This document shows, in pieces, positions 41,284 to 50,030 of a stretch of DNA of 64,000 bases. The notes under the pieces were generated by a model, which was given only the letters and a program-made list of their open reading frames with translations, was not told the origin of the DNA and made no database searches. The translations under genes were made by a program, and so were the position numbers. The stretch comes from Clostridia bacterium (GTDB taxonomy: Bacteria; Bacillota; Clostridia; Oscillospirales; UBA644), in contig JAGASR010000039.1 in assembly GCA_017621705.1 (NCBI GenBank), forward strand, positions 60,165 through 124,164. The letters run 5' to 3'. Numbering within the stretch: the stretch's first letter is position 1; each line of letters opens with the position of its first letter.

Positions 41284-41312
41284 TTGAAAAATACGGAAAA
41301 AACTGTTATAAT
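41284..41312 (+). promoter_or_regulatory. Sigma-A promoter for the GH78-like gene
   Basis: TTGAAA (41284-41289), 17-bp spacer, TATAAT (41307-41312), 34 bases before the start codon. A second likely promoter faces left for the thioesterase gene in the same 199-bp gap. Confidence 0.8.
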
Positions 41313-41346
41313 CAAATTACAATTAATAATTTGACGGGAGACGTTT

Positions 41347-43020
41347 ATGAGTTTTATAGATTCGCTTGATTTTGTCGGCAAGGATGACCGTGTACGCAAA
41401 TTTCTGTTTCCGAAAAAAATAATCGGAACATGGGGAAATGTTATCGGCGCTGAAAAACTTCTCGAGGAAAAACCGCTTCAGATCGGGCTCAGCGAACAGA
41501 GTGTCACAAATCTTATCAATAAAGATTCAAATGAAAATGCCGCAGTTCTTCTCGATTTCGGGTTTGAACTTCATGGCGGTATCCGTATTTTAAGCTCATG
41601 GTCCGCCTGCAAAGGCTACCCGAGCGTTCGTGTATCTTTCGGCGAATCCGCAATGGAAGCCGTAAGCAATATCGGCTTTAAAAATTCGACAAACGATCAT
41701 TCAACCCGCGATTCTGTCGTAACTCTTCCTCAGCTCAGCGATATGGAAATAGGACAGACAGGTTTCAGATTTGTCTATATCGAACTTCTTTCCGAAAACG
41801 CAAAGATCGATCTTAAAGCCGTCGCCGCGGTTTTTGTTTACAGAGATCTTGAATATAAAGGCACTTTTGAGTGCGACGATGAAAAGATCAACGCAATCTA
41901 TAATACCGCCGCATATACCTGCCACCTCAATATGCAGAATATGCTCTGGGACGGTATCAAGCGCGACCGCCTAGTCTGGATCGGAGACTCTCATCCCGAA
42001 ATGCTTACCATGCGTACTGTTTTCGGAAAACAGTCAATTTTAGAAGAAAGCCTTGATTTTGTCCGTGAACAGACTCCTCTTCCCGGATGGATGAACGGTA
42101 TGCCGTCATATTCAATGTGGTGGCTGATTATTTTATGGGATTGGTTTACTCATAACGGCGACGAAAAATTTCTTCTCAAACAGAAAGACTACGCCGTCGC
42201 TCTCATGCATCAGCTTTGCGACAGCGTAAATGAAGACGGGACCGACACTATTCCTTCGTATTTTCTCGACTGGCCCACAAACGGAACTCCCGACGGTGCG
42301 ATCGGCGCACGCGCTCTTCTCGTAATAGCTCTCAAAAAAGCTGAAAAGCTCGCACTTTTTTACGGAGACTCCGATCTTTCCGCCCTCTGTTCGAAAAAAG
42401 CTGCTGTCATGAAAAAGAGCAATAACGTTGATTCGTCCCGAAAGACTGTCACAGCCTTTCAGATCCTCGCAGGCATCAAAGATGCAACGGAAAAGAACGC
42501 ATTTCTGCTTGAAGGCGGCGCAAAAGGTCTGAGCACATTTTTAAGTTATTACGTTCTCAAAGCAATGGCGCTCGGCGGCTCGATGAAAGATACTCTTGCC
42601 GTCATGAAAGAATATTACGGCGCAATGCTCGATAAGGGAGCCACGACTTTCTGGGAAGATTTTAATATGGATTGGCTCGAAAATACGGGCAATATAGATG
42701 AACTTCTTTCCTCCGATCAGCGAGATCTTCACGGAGATAACGGCGCTTTCTGCTATATCGGTTATCGTCACAGCCTTTGCCACGGATGGTCTTCGGGCCC
42801 CGTTCCGTTCCTTGCAGAAGAAGTTCTCGGCATAAAAATACTCGAGATCGGCTGTAAAAAGATCTGTATCAAACCTAATCTCGGAGACCTCAAATGGGCA
42901 AAGGGAACGTATCCCACTCCGTTCGGCATCATCTCCGTTAGCCATAAAGCACTTTCGGACGGAACGGTCGAAACAACCGTCGATGCTCCGGAAAGTATAG
43001 ATATAGTTATTGAAAAATAG
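41347..43020 (+). CDS. Alpha-L-rhamnosidase-like glycosidase (GH78 family), compact form
   Basis: 557 residues. A beta N-terminal region (about 1-180), then an (alpha/alpha)6 barrel with the family loop LWDGIKRDRLVWIGDSHPEM, where acidic residues perform catalysis, and CHGWSSGPVPFLAEEVLG near the end. No signal peptide, so it probably acts on imported oligosaccharides. Substrate unproven. RBS GGGAG. The cyclase-like gene follows 9 bp downstream. Confidence 0.8.
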   Translation: MSFIDSLDFVGKDDRVRKFLFPKKIIGTWGNVIGAEKLLEEKPLQIGLSEQSVTNLINKDSNENAAVLLDFGFELHGGIRILSSWSACKGYPSVRVSFGESAMEAVSNIGFKNSTNDHSTRDSVVTLPQLSDMEIGQTGFRFVYIELLSENAKIDLKAVAAVFVYRDLEYKGTFECDDEKINAIYNTAAYTCHLNMQNMLWDGIKRDRLVWIGDSHPEMLTMRTVFGKQSILEESLDFVREQTPLPGWMNGMPSYSMWWLIILWDWFTHNGDEKFLLKQKDYAVALMHQLCDSVNEDGTDTIPSYFLDWPTNGTPDGAIGARALLVIALKKAEKLALFYGDSDLSALCSKKAAVMKKSNNVDSSRKTVTAFQILAGIKDATEKNAFLLEGGAKGLSTFLSYYVLKAMALGGSMKDTLAVMKEYYGAMLDKGATTFWEDFNMDWLENTGNIDELLSSDQRDLHGDNGAFCYIGYRHSLCHGWSSGPVPFLAEEVLGIKILEIGCKKICIKPNLGDLKWAKGTYPTPFGIISVSHKALSDGTVETTVDAPESIDIVIEK

Positions 43021-43029
43021 GAGAGTAAT

Positions 43030-43629
43030 ATGAAAATTTACGATATATCACAGGAAGTCTTTTCATGTAAAGTTTTTCCGGGTGACCCCGAGCCGAAGAA
43101 AAATACGGTCTGTTCTATAGACGGTGGTGCAGTCTGCAATCTGACCGAGTTTGGCATGTGTGCTCATAACGGAACGCATATCGATGCCCCGTATCATTTC
43201 CTTAACGACGGAAAGACTGTCGAACAGATAGCTCACGAAAAATTTATCGGCTATGCGTATGTTGCGGAACATGACGGCCTTGTTTCCGCAGAGGATGCCG
43301 AAAATATCATCAAAAAGGCACGTTCTTTTTCCGATGAAGCGGCAAAACGTATTCTTATAAAAGGCGAAGCCACTCTTTCGTATTCTGCGGCAGAAGTTCT
43401 CGTTAACGAAAAAATCGTTCTTTACGGCAACGAATCGCAGACTGTCGGCCCCGAAGATGCGCCGATGGCTGTTCATAAACTTATGCTCGGCGCAGAGATC
43501 GTTCTGCTTGAAGGTATACGTCTTGCGGAAGTTCCCGAGGGTGTTTATCTTCTTAATTCAATTCCGCTTTGCCTTTCCGGCGCTGACGGTGCTCCTTGCC
43601 GCGCTGTGCTTATTGATCTTGAAAAGTAA
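43030..43629 (+). CDS. Cyclase/kynurenine-formamidase-like hydrolase
   Basis: 199 residues of the cyclase superfamily with the metal motif HNGTHIDAPYHF and a later GAPCRAVLID end. In this family a zinc or manganese site hydrolyses amides or lactones; the substrate is unknown here. RBS TAGGAG. It ends at a bidirectional terminator. Confidence 0.8.
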   Translation: MKIYDISQEVFSCKVFPGDPEPKKNTVCSIDGGAVCNLTEFGMCAHNGTHIDAPYHFLNDGKTVEQIAHEKFIGYAYVAEHDGLVSAEDAENIIKKARSFSDEAAKRILIKGEATLSYSAAEVLVNEKIVLYGNESQTVGPEDAPMAVHKLMLGAEIVLLEGIRLAEVPEGVYLLNSIPLCLSGADGAPCRAVLIDLEK

Positions 43630-43643
43630 AAATAAATTAAAAC

Positions 43644-43679
43644 AGAAAATCCGAGTTTCATTCATAACTCGGATTTTCT
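43644..43679. terminator. Bidirectional terminator between convergent genes
   Basis: AGAAAATCCGAGTT pairs with AACTCGGATTTTCT around an 8-base loop. T-rich sequence on both strands serves both the cyclase-like and the deaminase genes. Confidence 0.8.
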
Positions 43680-43681
43680 CT

Positions 43682-45262
43682 CTATTTATGACTGACAATA
43701 ATAAACGCAAATTCTGTCTCGAAAATATTTTCAACAGTCATATCCGTTTCACCGATAAGTGAAACTATCTTTTCCGCCTTATCGGGGTAGATCTTTAATT
43801 TGCGGGTCTGCATATCTATAAATTCACTTTGATCTTTGTCTATCGAAAGACAGAATCTTCCGCCTTTATTCAGTAGTTTATCGACTTTCGAAATGACTTT
43901 CTTTTTATCTTCAAAATGCATCATCGTAAGCGACGAATAAATAATATCGAATTTTTCGTCAAACGCATGCTTCGTAAAATCAGCGCAGATAAAAGTAATA
44001 TTGTCATGATTTCCCAGATTTTCTTTCGCCCGTTCAATGGCTTTTTTTGAAATATCTATTCCAGTCAGTTTCAGACAGCACGGTGCTACTTTTGCGGCTA
44101 TTCTTCCCGTGCCGATACCGATTTCAAGAACGGTCTTTTTGCTGTCGAGATTCATAGCGTTCAAAAATAACTGTCCGTCCCATTTATCCATATATTTCTG
44201 CAGTTCTGGTGGATCTCTGAAAGGATCGTTGTCTTCATCGATGAGCATATCGTAATGTTTGATAACGTTCATATTAATCTCACCGATAAAATCACGGAAT
44301 CCCTTTTCGATCTTTTCTTTCAGTATTACTTTATTTTCATCCGAAGTGAAAGCCGCATCCGCTGAATTAAGCATAAGCGTTTTTATTTCTTCATCCGTTA
44401 AAGAAAAAGCTTCGATAATGCTCTTGTATTCATTTCTTAACGAAGTTGCAGAAACGGTCGTGTTATCCGTATTGACAGTAACAATAACCCCTTTATCCAT
44501 CAGCTTTTTGATCGGATGGTCGGACGTTTTCTCAAAAACAGATGTGTCTATATTGCTTTTAACGCAGACTTCAATCGGAATCTTACGGCTGACAAGCTCA
44601 TTTATAAGGTCTTCATCTTCGATCGAGCGAACACCGTGCCCGATTCTTTTTGCTTCAAAACTTAATGCATCAAAAACGCTTTTCGCACCGTCCGCTTCTC
44701 CTGCATGAATAGTGAAGGGGACTGATAATTCTTTTGCCAATGCGAAAATATCTTCGAAATTCTCTGTTGCAAAAAGTGCTTCCGCACCTGCAAGGTCAAG
44801 AGCGCAAACGCCTTTGTTTTCAAATTCTTTTGCAATTCGTACAGTTTCAATGTTCTGTTCGCGGTTGTCGTTTCCTCTCATACAGCAAAGAATAAGTCCT
44901 GCAAAAAATCCGCTTTCGGATATACCATTAAGAACCGCTTCGACCGCTTCTTTTTGTGTAATGCCTTTTTCGGTGTGCTTCTGCGGCGCAAAGCGTATCT
45001 CCGCATAGATCAGCCCTTGTTCTTTCAGTTCGGAACAGAGCCCGTATGCCGCCTCGTAAAGCGCCTCTTTTGTCTGAAGAAGAGAACACGAAAAGTCGAA
45101 TTTTTCGAGATATTCGTTCAGGTCTTTGCAGTCGGGCGAGATCTGCATCATTTTTAAAAGTTCAAAATCGCTTTCGGGAATATCCGTTTCGTTCAATTTC
45201 GCAAGATTTCTTACCGTTTTAACGGAAAGCGATCCGTCAAGATGTAAATGAAGGTCGAGCAT
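43682..45262 (-). CDS. Adenosine deaminase fused to a SAM-dependent methyltransferase
   Basis: 526 residues. Residues 1-328 are an adenosine/adenine deaminase-type barrel (HLHLDGS, HAGEADG, RIGHGVRS, VNTDNTTVSAT), converting the amino-purine to its inosine form. Residues 331-526 form a class I methyltransferase (VLEIGIGTGRIA, FTICADF-type strand, YSSLTMMHF). At the junction an internal ATG (44272) follows GGTGAG, so the methyltransferase may also be made alone. Either a true fusion or loss of the first gene's stop. ATG 45262 abuts the upstream stop. Confidence 0.85.
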   Translation of the reverse strand: MLDLHLHLDGSLSVKTVRNLAKLNETDIPESDFELLKMMQISPDCKDLNEYLEKFDFSCSLLQTKEALYEAAYGLCSELKEQGLIYAEIRFAPQKHTEKGITQKEAVEAVLNGISESGFFAGLILCCMRGNDNREQNIETVRIAKEFENKGVCALDLAGAEALFATENFEDIFALAKELSVPFTIHAGEADGAKSVFDALSFEAKRIGHGVRSIEDEDLINELVSRKIPIEVCVKSNIDTSVFEKTSDHPIKKLMDKGVIVTVNTDNTTVSATSLRNEYKSIIEAFSLTDEEIKTLMLNSADAAFTSDENKVILKEKIEKGFRDFIGEINMNVIKHYDMLIDEDNDPFRDPPELQKYMDKWDGQLFLNAMNLDSKKTVLEIGIGTGRIAAKVAPCCLKLTGIDISKKAIERAKENLGNHDNITFICADFTKHAFDEKFDIIYSSLTMMHFEDKKKVISKVDKLLNKGGRFCLSIDKDQSEFIDMQTRKLKIYPDKAEKIVSLIGETDMTVENIFETEFAFIIVSHK

Positions 45263-45874
45263 TTATACTCCTTTATATCTGAATGAAATTATTGCATCGA
45301 GATTGTCGTAAATAAATTGCTGGGCTTCTTCGTTGAATGTCGTAACATAAAATCTGCCAAATTTCCCGGATCTTTTTTCTAATGAAATACCGAATTCTTC
45401 TCCTTGGTATGTTGGGACTTTTCTCTTTTTTCCATCTTCATACGGCCGATTTTCCAATAAACCAATATGCATGAGCCATGAATTAATCATGTTTGGCGTA
45501 ATTTTGTCCATAGTTTTTAAATCAATCATGGTATTTAAGTACTTTGCAATTTCGCTGCTTGAAAGATTTTTTTTAGATATCTTTAAACTTAACAACTGTT
45601 CATTTGTAAGCTGAAAAGAAAAAATCGGTTTCGGGATCGGACTGTTATCTATTATTTCGGTTTTTTCATCATTTTCTTTTGCTTCGATTTTATTTGTCTC
45701 TTCTTTGTTTATAAGTTCTTTCAAGATATCAGAAACATAGAAAAAACATCGGGAGATCTTAACATTGTTTACCGTATCATCTTCGGGAACAAGTTGTTCG
45801 GTTATCGGGTCAATGCCGTTTGCAAGTTTTTCGATTATAAACTGTGCTCTTTTCAGTTTGTCGATCTCTGTCAT
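45263..45874 (-). CDS. Conserved hypothetical protein (203 aa)
   Basis: Not recognised by function. N-terminal LANGIDPITEQLVPEDDTVNN and RCFFYVSDILKELI recur in uncharacterised Firmicutes proteins. A charged linker follows, then a C-terminal domain possibly with a winged-helix fold (SSSEIAKYLNTMID). Its end supplies AAAGGAG for the deaminase gene, so the two are coupled. Confidence 0.6.
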   Translation of the reverse strand: MTEIDKLKRAQFIIEKLANGIDPITEQLVPEDDTVNNVKISRCFFYVSDILKELINKEETNKIEAKENDEKTEIIDNSPIPKPIFSFQLTNEQLLSLKISKKNLSSSEIAKYLNTMIDLKTMDKITPNMINSWLMHIGLLENRPYEDGKKRKVPTYQGEEFGISLEKRSGKFGRFYVTTFNEEAQQFIYDNLDAIISFRYKGV

Positions 45875-45894
45875 ATTGGTTTCTCCTTATATTT

Positions 45895-46320
45895 TTATAT
45901 CAAAACTCCGTTGCAATGATCCACTTCATGCTGAATGATCTGCGCTGTAAAACCCGTGAAATTTTTAATGCGAGTCTGCATCTGCGCAGTCTGATAGCTT
46001 ACTTTTATATTTTTATACCTCTTTGTTTTTCTCGGACCGCCGAGAAGAGAAAGACAGCCTTCTTCCGTTTCGTACGGATCCGAAAACTTTATTATTTCGG
46101 GATTAAACATTACCGTGTAGCACGGCTTCTTTCCGCTTTCATCGTAAAACGCGATTATACGTTTTCTTTCGCCGATCATATTTGCTGCCATGCCGACACA
46201 TTCTTCGCTGTGCGCGGTCAGAGTTTCGAGAAGATCGTTTGCTGTCTGTATATCGTCAGCGGTCGCAGGCACGGATGTCATTCCGAGGAAGATCGGATCG
46301 TGAATAAGTTCTTTTACCAT
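45895..46320 (-). CDS. def: Peptide deformylase
   Basis: Removes the formyl group from nascent protein starts. 141 residues with CVGMAANMIG (motif 1), EEGCLSL (motif 2, metal Cys89) and QHEVDHCNG (motif 3, H131/E132/H135). Slightly shorter than the typical enzyme at the C-terminus, so it belongs to the short Gram-positive class. RBS CGGAGAAT. Confidence 0.93.
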   Translation of the reverse strand: MVKELIHDPIFLGMTSVPATADDIQTANDLLETLTAHSEECVGMAANMIGERKRIIAFYDESGKKPCYTVMFNPEIIKFSDPYETEEGCLSLLGGPRKTKRYKNIKVSYQTAQMQTRIKNFTGFTAQIIQHEVDHCNGVLI

Positions 46321-46334
46321 AAAATTCTCCGTTG

Positions 46335-46349
46335 TGTGACAAAGTCACA
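46335..46349. promoter_or_regulatory. Crp/Fnr-type palindrome before the thioredoxin gene
   Basis: TGTGACAAAGTCACA is a perfect 15-bp palindrome. Its centre is about 41 bases upstream of the start expected from TATACT (46371-46376), the usual class II activator position; the -35 is poor. The Crp/Fnr gene downstream is the obvious regulator. Confidence 0.65.
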
Positions 46350-46408
46350 GAAATTTATTTGAAAATAGGGTATACTATGATCACAAAATAAGAAAGGAAG
46401 TATTGATC

Positions 46409-46717
46409 ATGTCGGTACTTAATGTTAATAAAAATAATTTTGATGATGTTTTAAACAGTGATAAACCCGTTCTTCTCGACTTTTACGCAGACTGGTGCGG
46501 CCCCTGCAGAATGGTTTCTCCGCTCGTTGACGAGATCGCAGAAGAAAATCCTCAGTATCTTGTAGGTAAGATCAATGTCGATAACGAAGAAGAGCTCGCG
46601 CAGGAATTCGGAGTTTCGAGTATTCCGATGCTCGTCGTTCTGAAAAACGGTCAGATCGCCAACAAAGCCGTCGGCGCCCGTCCGAAAGATCAGATCCTCA
46701 AACTTTTAGAGGGCTAA
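46409..46717 (+). CDS. trxA: Thioredoxin
   Basis: 102 residues; active site C30-GPC33 (YADWCGPCRM), cis-Pro motif SSIPMLVV. General disulfide reductant. ATG 46409 follows AGAAAGGAAG. The last 12 bases overlap the convergent Crp/Fnr gene. The upstream palindrome suggests Crp/Fnr-type control with the CoA-disulfide reductase region. Confidence 0.93.
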   Translation: MSVLNVNKNNFDDVLNSDKPVLLDFYADWCGPCRMVSPLVDEIAEENPQYLVGKINVDNEEELAQEFGVSSIPMLVVLKNGQIANKAVGARPKDQILKLLEG

Positions 46718-47380
46718 TTGACGAAGACGTTTTTTGTCGATTATTTTAACGCCTTTTCTCGAGACCTCCACGAGTCCTTCGTTTGAAAAATATTTTAACA
46801 TCCTCGATACAACTTCACGGGCAGATCCCATATATTTGGCGATCTGCTCGTGCGTTAACGAAATAACGTCCGAACCTGTACGGGTGGATTCGTCGCACAG
46901 AAATATAGCAAGGCGCTTATCCATGCTCATAAATAATATCTGTTGCATGACCCACATAACATCCGAAAAGCGGCTGACCGCCATTTCAAGCGCGAATATT
47001 TTTATATTCGGATTTCTTTCCGATGCCTGCGCGAATGCGGGACCGCTTATTACACAGCATTCGCTGTTTTCCTCGGCATCAATAAATACGTCAAAAGTTA
47101 TCGCCTGAATGACGCATGATGCCGCCAGCATACACATATCTCCCGAATGAAGTCGGTACAGAGTTATGTCCTTTCCGTCCTCCGACATTATGTAAACTCT
47201 TAAACAGCCTTTTTTAACAATAAATACTCCCGAACACTCGTTTCCGTCATGAATATTCGTTCCTTTGGGGTATGAAAACGCAAAGGAATTTTTGCATATC
47301 TGCTCTTTGTCTTGCTCCGATATCTCGGACCAGAAAGGAAACATCTCGTTGTAAACGGGTTCAAACATCTCTCTCGACAT
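46706..47380 (-). CDS. Crp/Fnr-family transcription regulator
   Basis: 224 residues: a cyclic-nucleotide-like sensor barrel (about 25-140) and a C-terminal winged helix with SAREVVSRML. No FNR-type N-terminal Cys cluster, but a CMLAASC pair and CC later could sense thiol or sulfane-sulfur state; that is inference from Cys content and the rhodanese neighbour. Divergent from the reductase with a 36-bp gap. Confidence 0.85.
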   Translation of the reverse strand: MSREMFEPVYNEMFPFWSEISEQDKEQICKNSFAFSYPKGTNIHDGNECSGVFIVKKGCLRVYIMSEDGKDITLYRLHSGDMCMLAASCVIQAITFDVFIDAEENSECCVISGPAFAQASERNPNIKIFALEMAVSRFSDVMWVMQQILFMSMDKRLAIFLCDESTRTGSDVISLTHEQIAKYMGSAREVVSRMLKYFSNEGLVEVSRKGVKIIDKKRLRQLAL

Positions 47381-47416
47381 ACTATTATCTCCAATATTTA
47401 TTATGAGGTGATTATT

Positions 47417-49087
47417 ATGAAAACTGTAATTATAGGCGGTGTTGCAGGCGGCGCATCTGCGGCTGCAAGACTTCGTAGGCTTAAAGAAAAAGAAGAAATA
47501 ATCGTTCTTGAACGCGGATCGTACGTTTCATTTGCAAATTGCGGACTTCCTTATTATATCGGAGGATCTATCGTTGATAAAGAGGATCTTACGCTTCAGA
47601 CTCCTGAAAGCTTTAAGTCAAGATTTAACATAGATGTCCGTATAAACAATGAAGCCATTTCTATCGATCCTGAAAATATGACCGTTACGGTAAAAGATCT
47701 CTGTTCCGGAAATGTTTATACTGAAAAATACGATAATCTTATTCTCTCTCCGGGCGCAGAACCTGTTCGTCCGAATATAGACGGTGTCTACGGTGAAAAT
47801 GTCTTTACGCTCCGAAACATCCCCGATACTTTTAAAATAAAGAATTATATTGAAAAACATCAGCCCAAGACTGCAGCAGTGATCGGCGGCGGATATATAG
47901 GCGTTGAAATGGCTGAAAATCTGAAAGAAGCGGGTATTGATGTTGCTATTATCGAACTTTCCGACCATCTTATCTCGCCTCTCGACTTCGATATGGCGGC
48001 AGATGTCCACCGCTATATTAAAGAAAAAGGAATTAAGCTCTATCTTAACAACGGAGTTCTCGCAATAGATAAAAATACTCTTATTCTCGAACAAGGCAGG
48101 ATAAACTGTGATATGATAATATTGTCCGTTGGCGTTCGTCCTGAAACTTCACTTGCGAAAGATTCCGGTATTGAACTTAACAGTAGGGGCAGTATTGTTG
48201 TTGACAGTCGGATGCGAACAAATAAACCGCATATTTATGCTGTCGGAGATGCTGTTCAGGTAAAAGATTTTATTTCGAATTCGCCTGCCTTCATCCCTCT
48301 TGCCGGTCCTGCAAACAAACAAGGCAGGATTGCTGCCGATAATATCGCAGGTATTGATTCTGAATATACGGGAACCCAAGGTTCGTCAGTTCTCAAACTT
48401 TTTGATATGACGATAGCCACGACCGGTCTTAACGAGAAGAGCGCAAAGGCGGCAGGTATCGATTACGATAAAGCGTATACTTATTCTGCTTCTCATGCAA
48501 GTTACTATCCGGGCGGCAAAAATATGTCCGTCAAAGCTCTTTGGGATAAAAAAACATTGAAGTTGATCGGCGCGCAGATAGTTGGTTTTGACGGTGTAGA
48601 TAAACGAATGGATGTTCTTGCAACAGCTATTCGCTTCGGTGCAAAGATAACAGACTTAACGTCTCTCGAGCTTTGCTATGCTCCGCCTTTTTCAAGCGCA
48701 AAAGATCCCGTTAACATGCTCGGATTTGTTGCTGAAAATATCGTTACGGGGAAAATAAAGCAATTCTTTTGGCATGATGTTGAAATTTTGCCGCGAGACG
48801 GAAGCGTTTTTCTTCTTGACACACGAACTGCGACCGAGGTCCAACGCGGAAAGATAGACGGCTTTGTCAATATTCCTCTCGACTCACTCCGTGACCGAAT
48901 CAGTGAGATCCCAAAGGATAAACCAATTTACGTTCACTGCCATAGTGGTCTTCGCAGCTATATTGCGTGTCGTATTCTTTCCGGAAATGGCTATGACTGT
49001 TATAACCTTGCAGGCGGCTGGCGACTTTATGAATCCGTCATCAATGAGAAGACTGTTCCCGAATACGTTTGCAAAGAATGTAAATAA
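47417..49087 (+). CDS. CoA-disulfide reductase with C-terminal rhodanese domain
   Basis: 556 residues. FAD/NAD domains (GGVAGGASAAARLRRL; GGGYIGVEMAENL; YAVGDAV) and the single active Cys C42 (FANCGLPY) reduce CoA disulfide or per/polysulfide with NAD(P)H. The rhodanese domain (about 455-550) has C508 in CHSGLRSY for sulfur transfer. ATG 47417 follows GAGGTGA. With thioredoxin and the Crp/Fnr regulator it suggests sulfur or thiol-stress handling. Confidence 0.93.
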   Translation: MKTVIIGGVAGGASAAARLRRLKEKEEIIVLERGSYVSFANCGLPYYIGGSIVDKEDLTLQTPESFKSRFNIDVRINNEAISIDPENMTVTVKDLCSGNVYTEKYDNLILSPGAEPVRPNIDGVYGENVFTLRNIPDTFKIKNYIEKHQPKTAAVIGGGYIGVEMAENLKEAGIDVAIIELSDHLISPLDFDMAADVHRYIKEKGIKLYLNNGVLAIDKNTLILEQGRINCDMIILSVGVRPETSLAKDSGIELNSRGSIVVDSRMRTNKPHIYAVGDAVQVKDFISNSPAFIPLAGPANKQGRIAADNIAGIDSEYTGTQGSSVLKLFDMTIATTGLNEKSAKAAGIDYDKAYTYSASHASYYPGGKNMSVKALWDKKTLKLIGAQIVGFDGVDKRMDVLATAIRFGAKITDLTSLELCYAPPFSSAKDPVNMLGFVAENIVTGKIKQFFWHDVEILPRDGSVFLLDTRTATEVQRGKIDGFVNIPLDSLRDRISEIPKDKPIYVHCHSGLRSYIACRILSGNGYDCYNLAGGWRLYESVINEKTVPEYVCKECK

Positions 49088-49090
49088 CAG

Positions 49091-49867
49091 TTATATTTCT
49101 ACCGTCTGTCCTGTCGAAAGATATAAAAGTCTGTCCATTCTTTTTTTCATATACTCGTATTGCTCAACACCAGTACAATGGCAGGTGTAGAAATCCGTCT
49201 CGTATCCGTTTAAAATATTCGCGTATCTTTCGAGGTTTTCGTCTGTTGGAAGTTTTGAAAAATGGAATCCGCCGATAAGTACGTTTGGTTGGAACCATTC
49301 GCTTATATCCATTATTCCTTTATGCGAGCAGCCGCTTATAAGAATTTTCTTTCCGTCCTCTTCTATCAAAAGATACTGCTCATGGCGAAAATCGTCTGGA
49401 ATAAATCCGTCGTCCGTCTTTTCCGTCAAACCGAATGATCCGAGATCGTGTTTTTTCTTTTTGTCGTTGCATGAAAATAGGGTTAACCCGTCGGAAATAA
49501 CAAATCGATCGTCCGTAAAGATCAGTCTTTCGTTTTCTTTGAGCGACGTATCGAGCCCGATATATTTTTCCGAACCGTTGTAATGCGGTTCAAATGCAAA
49601 GCGGCTTATATAAACGGGAGCCTTTTTATTTATTTCAAGAAACTTTTTCAGTCCGCCGCCGTGATCGTAATGTCCGTGTGAGATCACCGCGATATCTACA
49701 TTTTCGAGGTCTGTCCCGAGCTTTTCAGCGTTTTCCGCAAAAAGCTCCGTCTGGCCCATATCAAAAAGAATTCTGAGCCCTTTTGCTTCTATATATAATG
49801 AAAGTCCGTGTTCTGAACAAAAATTATCATTTATCGCCGTGTTTTCGATGAGTGTTGTTACGGTCAT
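49091..49867 (-). CDS. Metallo-beta-lactamase-fold hydrolase
   Basis: 258 residues with SHGHYDHGGG (metal site), ISGCSHKGI and a C-terminal CHCTGVEQYE. Resembles the dihydropterin/methylaminobenzene phosphate-synthase-like branch of the MBL fold; exact substrate unknown. Convergent with the reductase gene. RBS CGGAGAAAG. Confidence 0.85.
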   Translation of the reverse strand: MTVTTLIENTAINDNFCSEHGLSLYIEAKGLRILFDMGQTELFAENAEKLGTDLENVDIAVISHGHYDHGGGLKKFLEINKKAPVYISRFAFEPHYNGSEKYIGLDTSLKENERLIFTDDRFVISDGLTLFSCNDKKKKHDLGSFGLTEKTDDGFIPDDFRHEQYLLIEEDGKKILISGCSHKGIMDISEWFQPNVLIGGFHFSKLPTDENLERYANILNGYETDFYTCHCTGVEQYEYMKKRMDRLLYLSTGQTVEI

Positions 49868-49956
49868 ATCTTTCTCCGTTAGTTTTTTATTAATTAAAGT
49901 ATATCACTCTCTGCGAGTTTTGTCAATGATTTTTGACGAAATAGGGGCTTGATTTG

Positions 49957-49985
49957 TTGACAAAGACCGCTGCATATGTTAAAAT
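49957..49985 (+). promoter_or_regulatory. Sigma-A promoter for the radical-SAM operon
   Basis: TTGACA (49957-49962), 17-bp spacer, TAAAAT (49980-49985), followed by the radical-SAM, GH2 and ACT/MBL genes on the plus strand. Confidence 0.8.
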
Positions 49986-50030
49986 AAACAAAATCATCTT
50001 ATGCCGCATTGCGGCGGAACGGAGTCAGAA

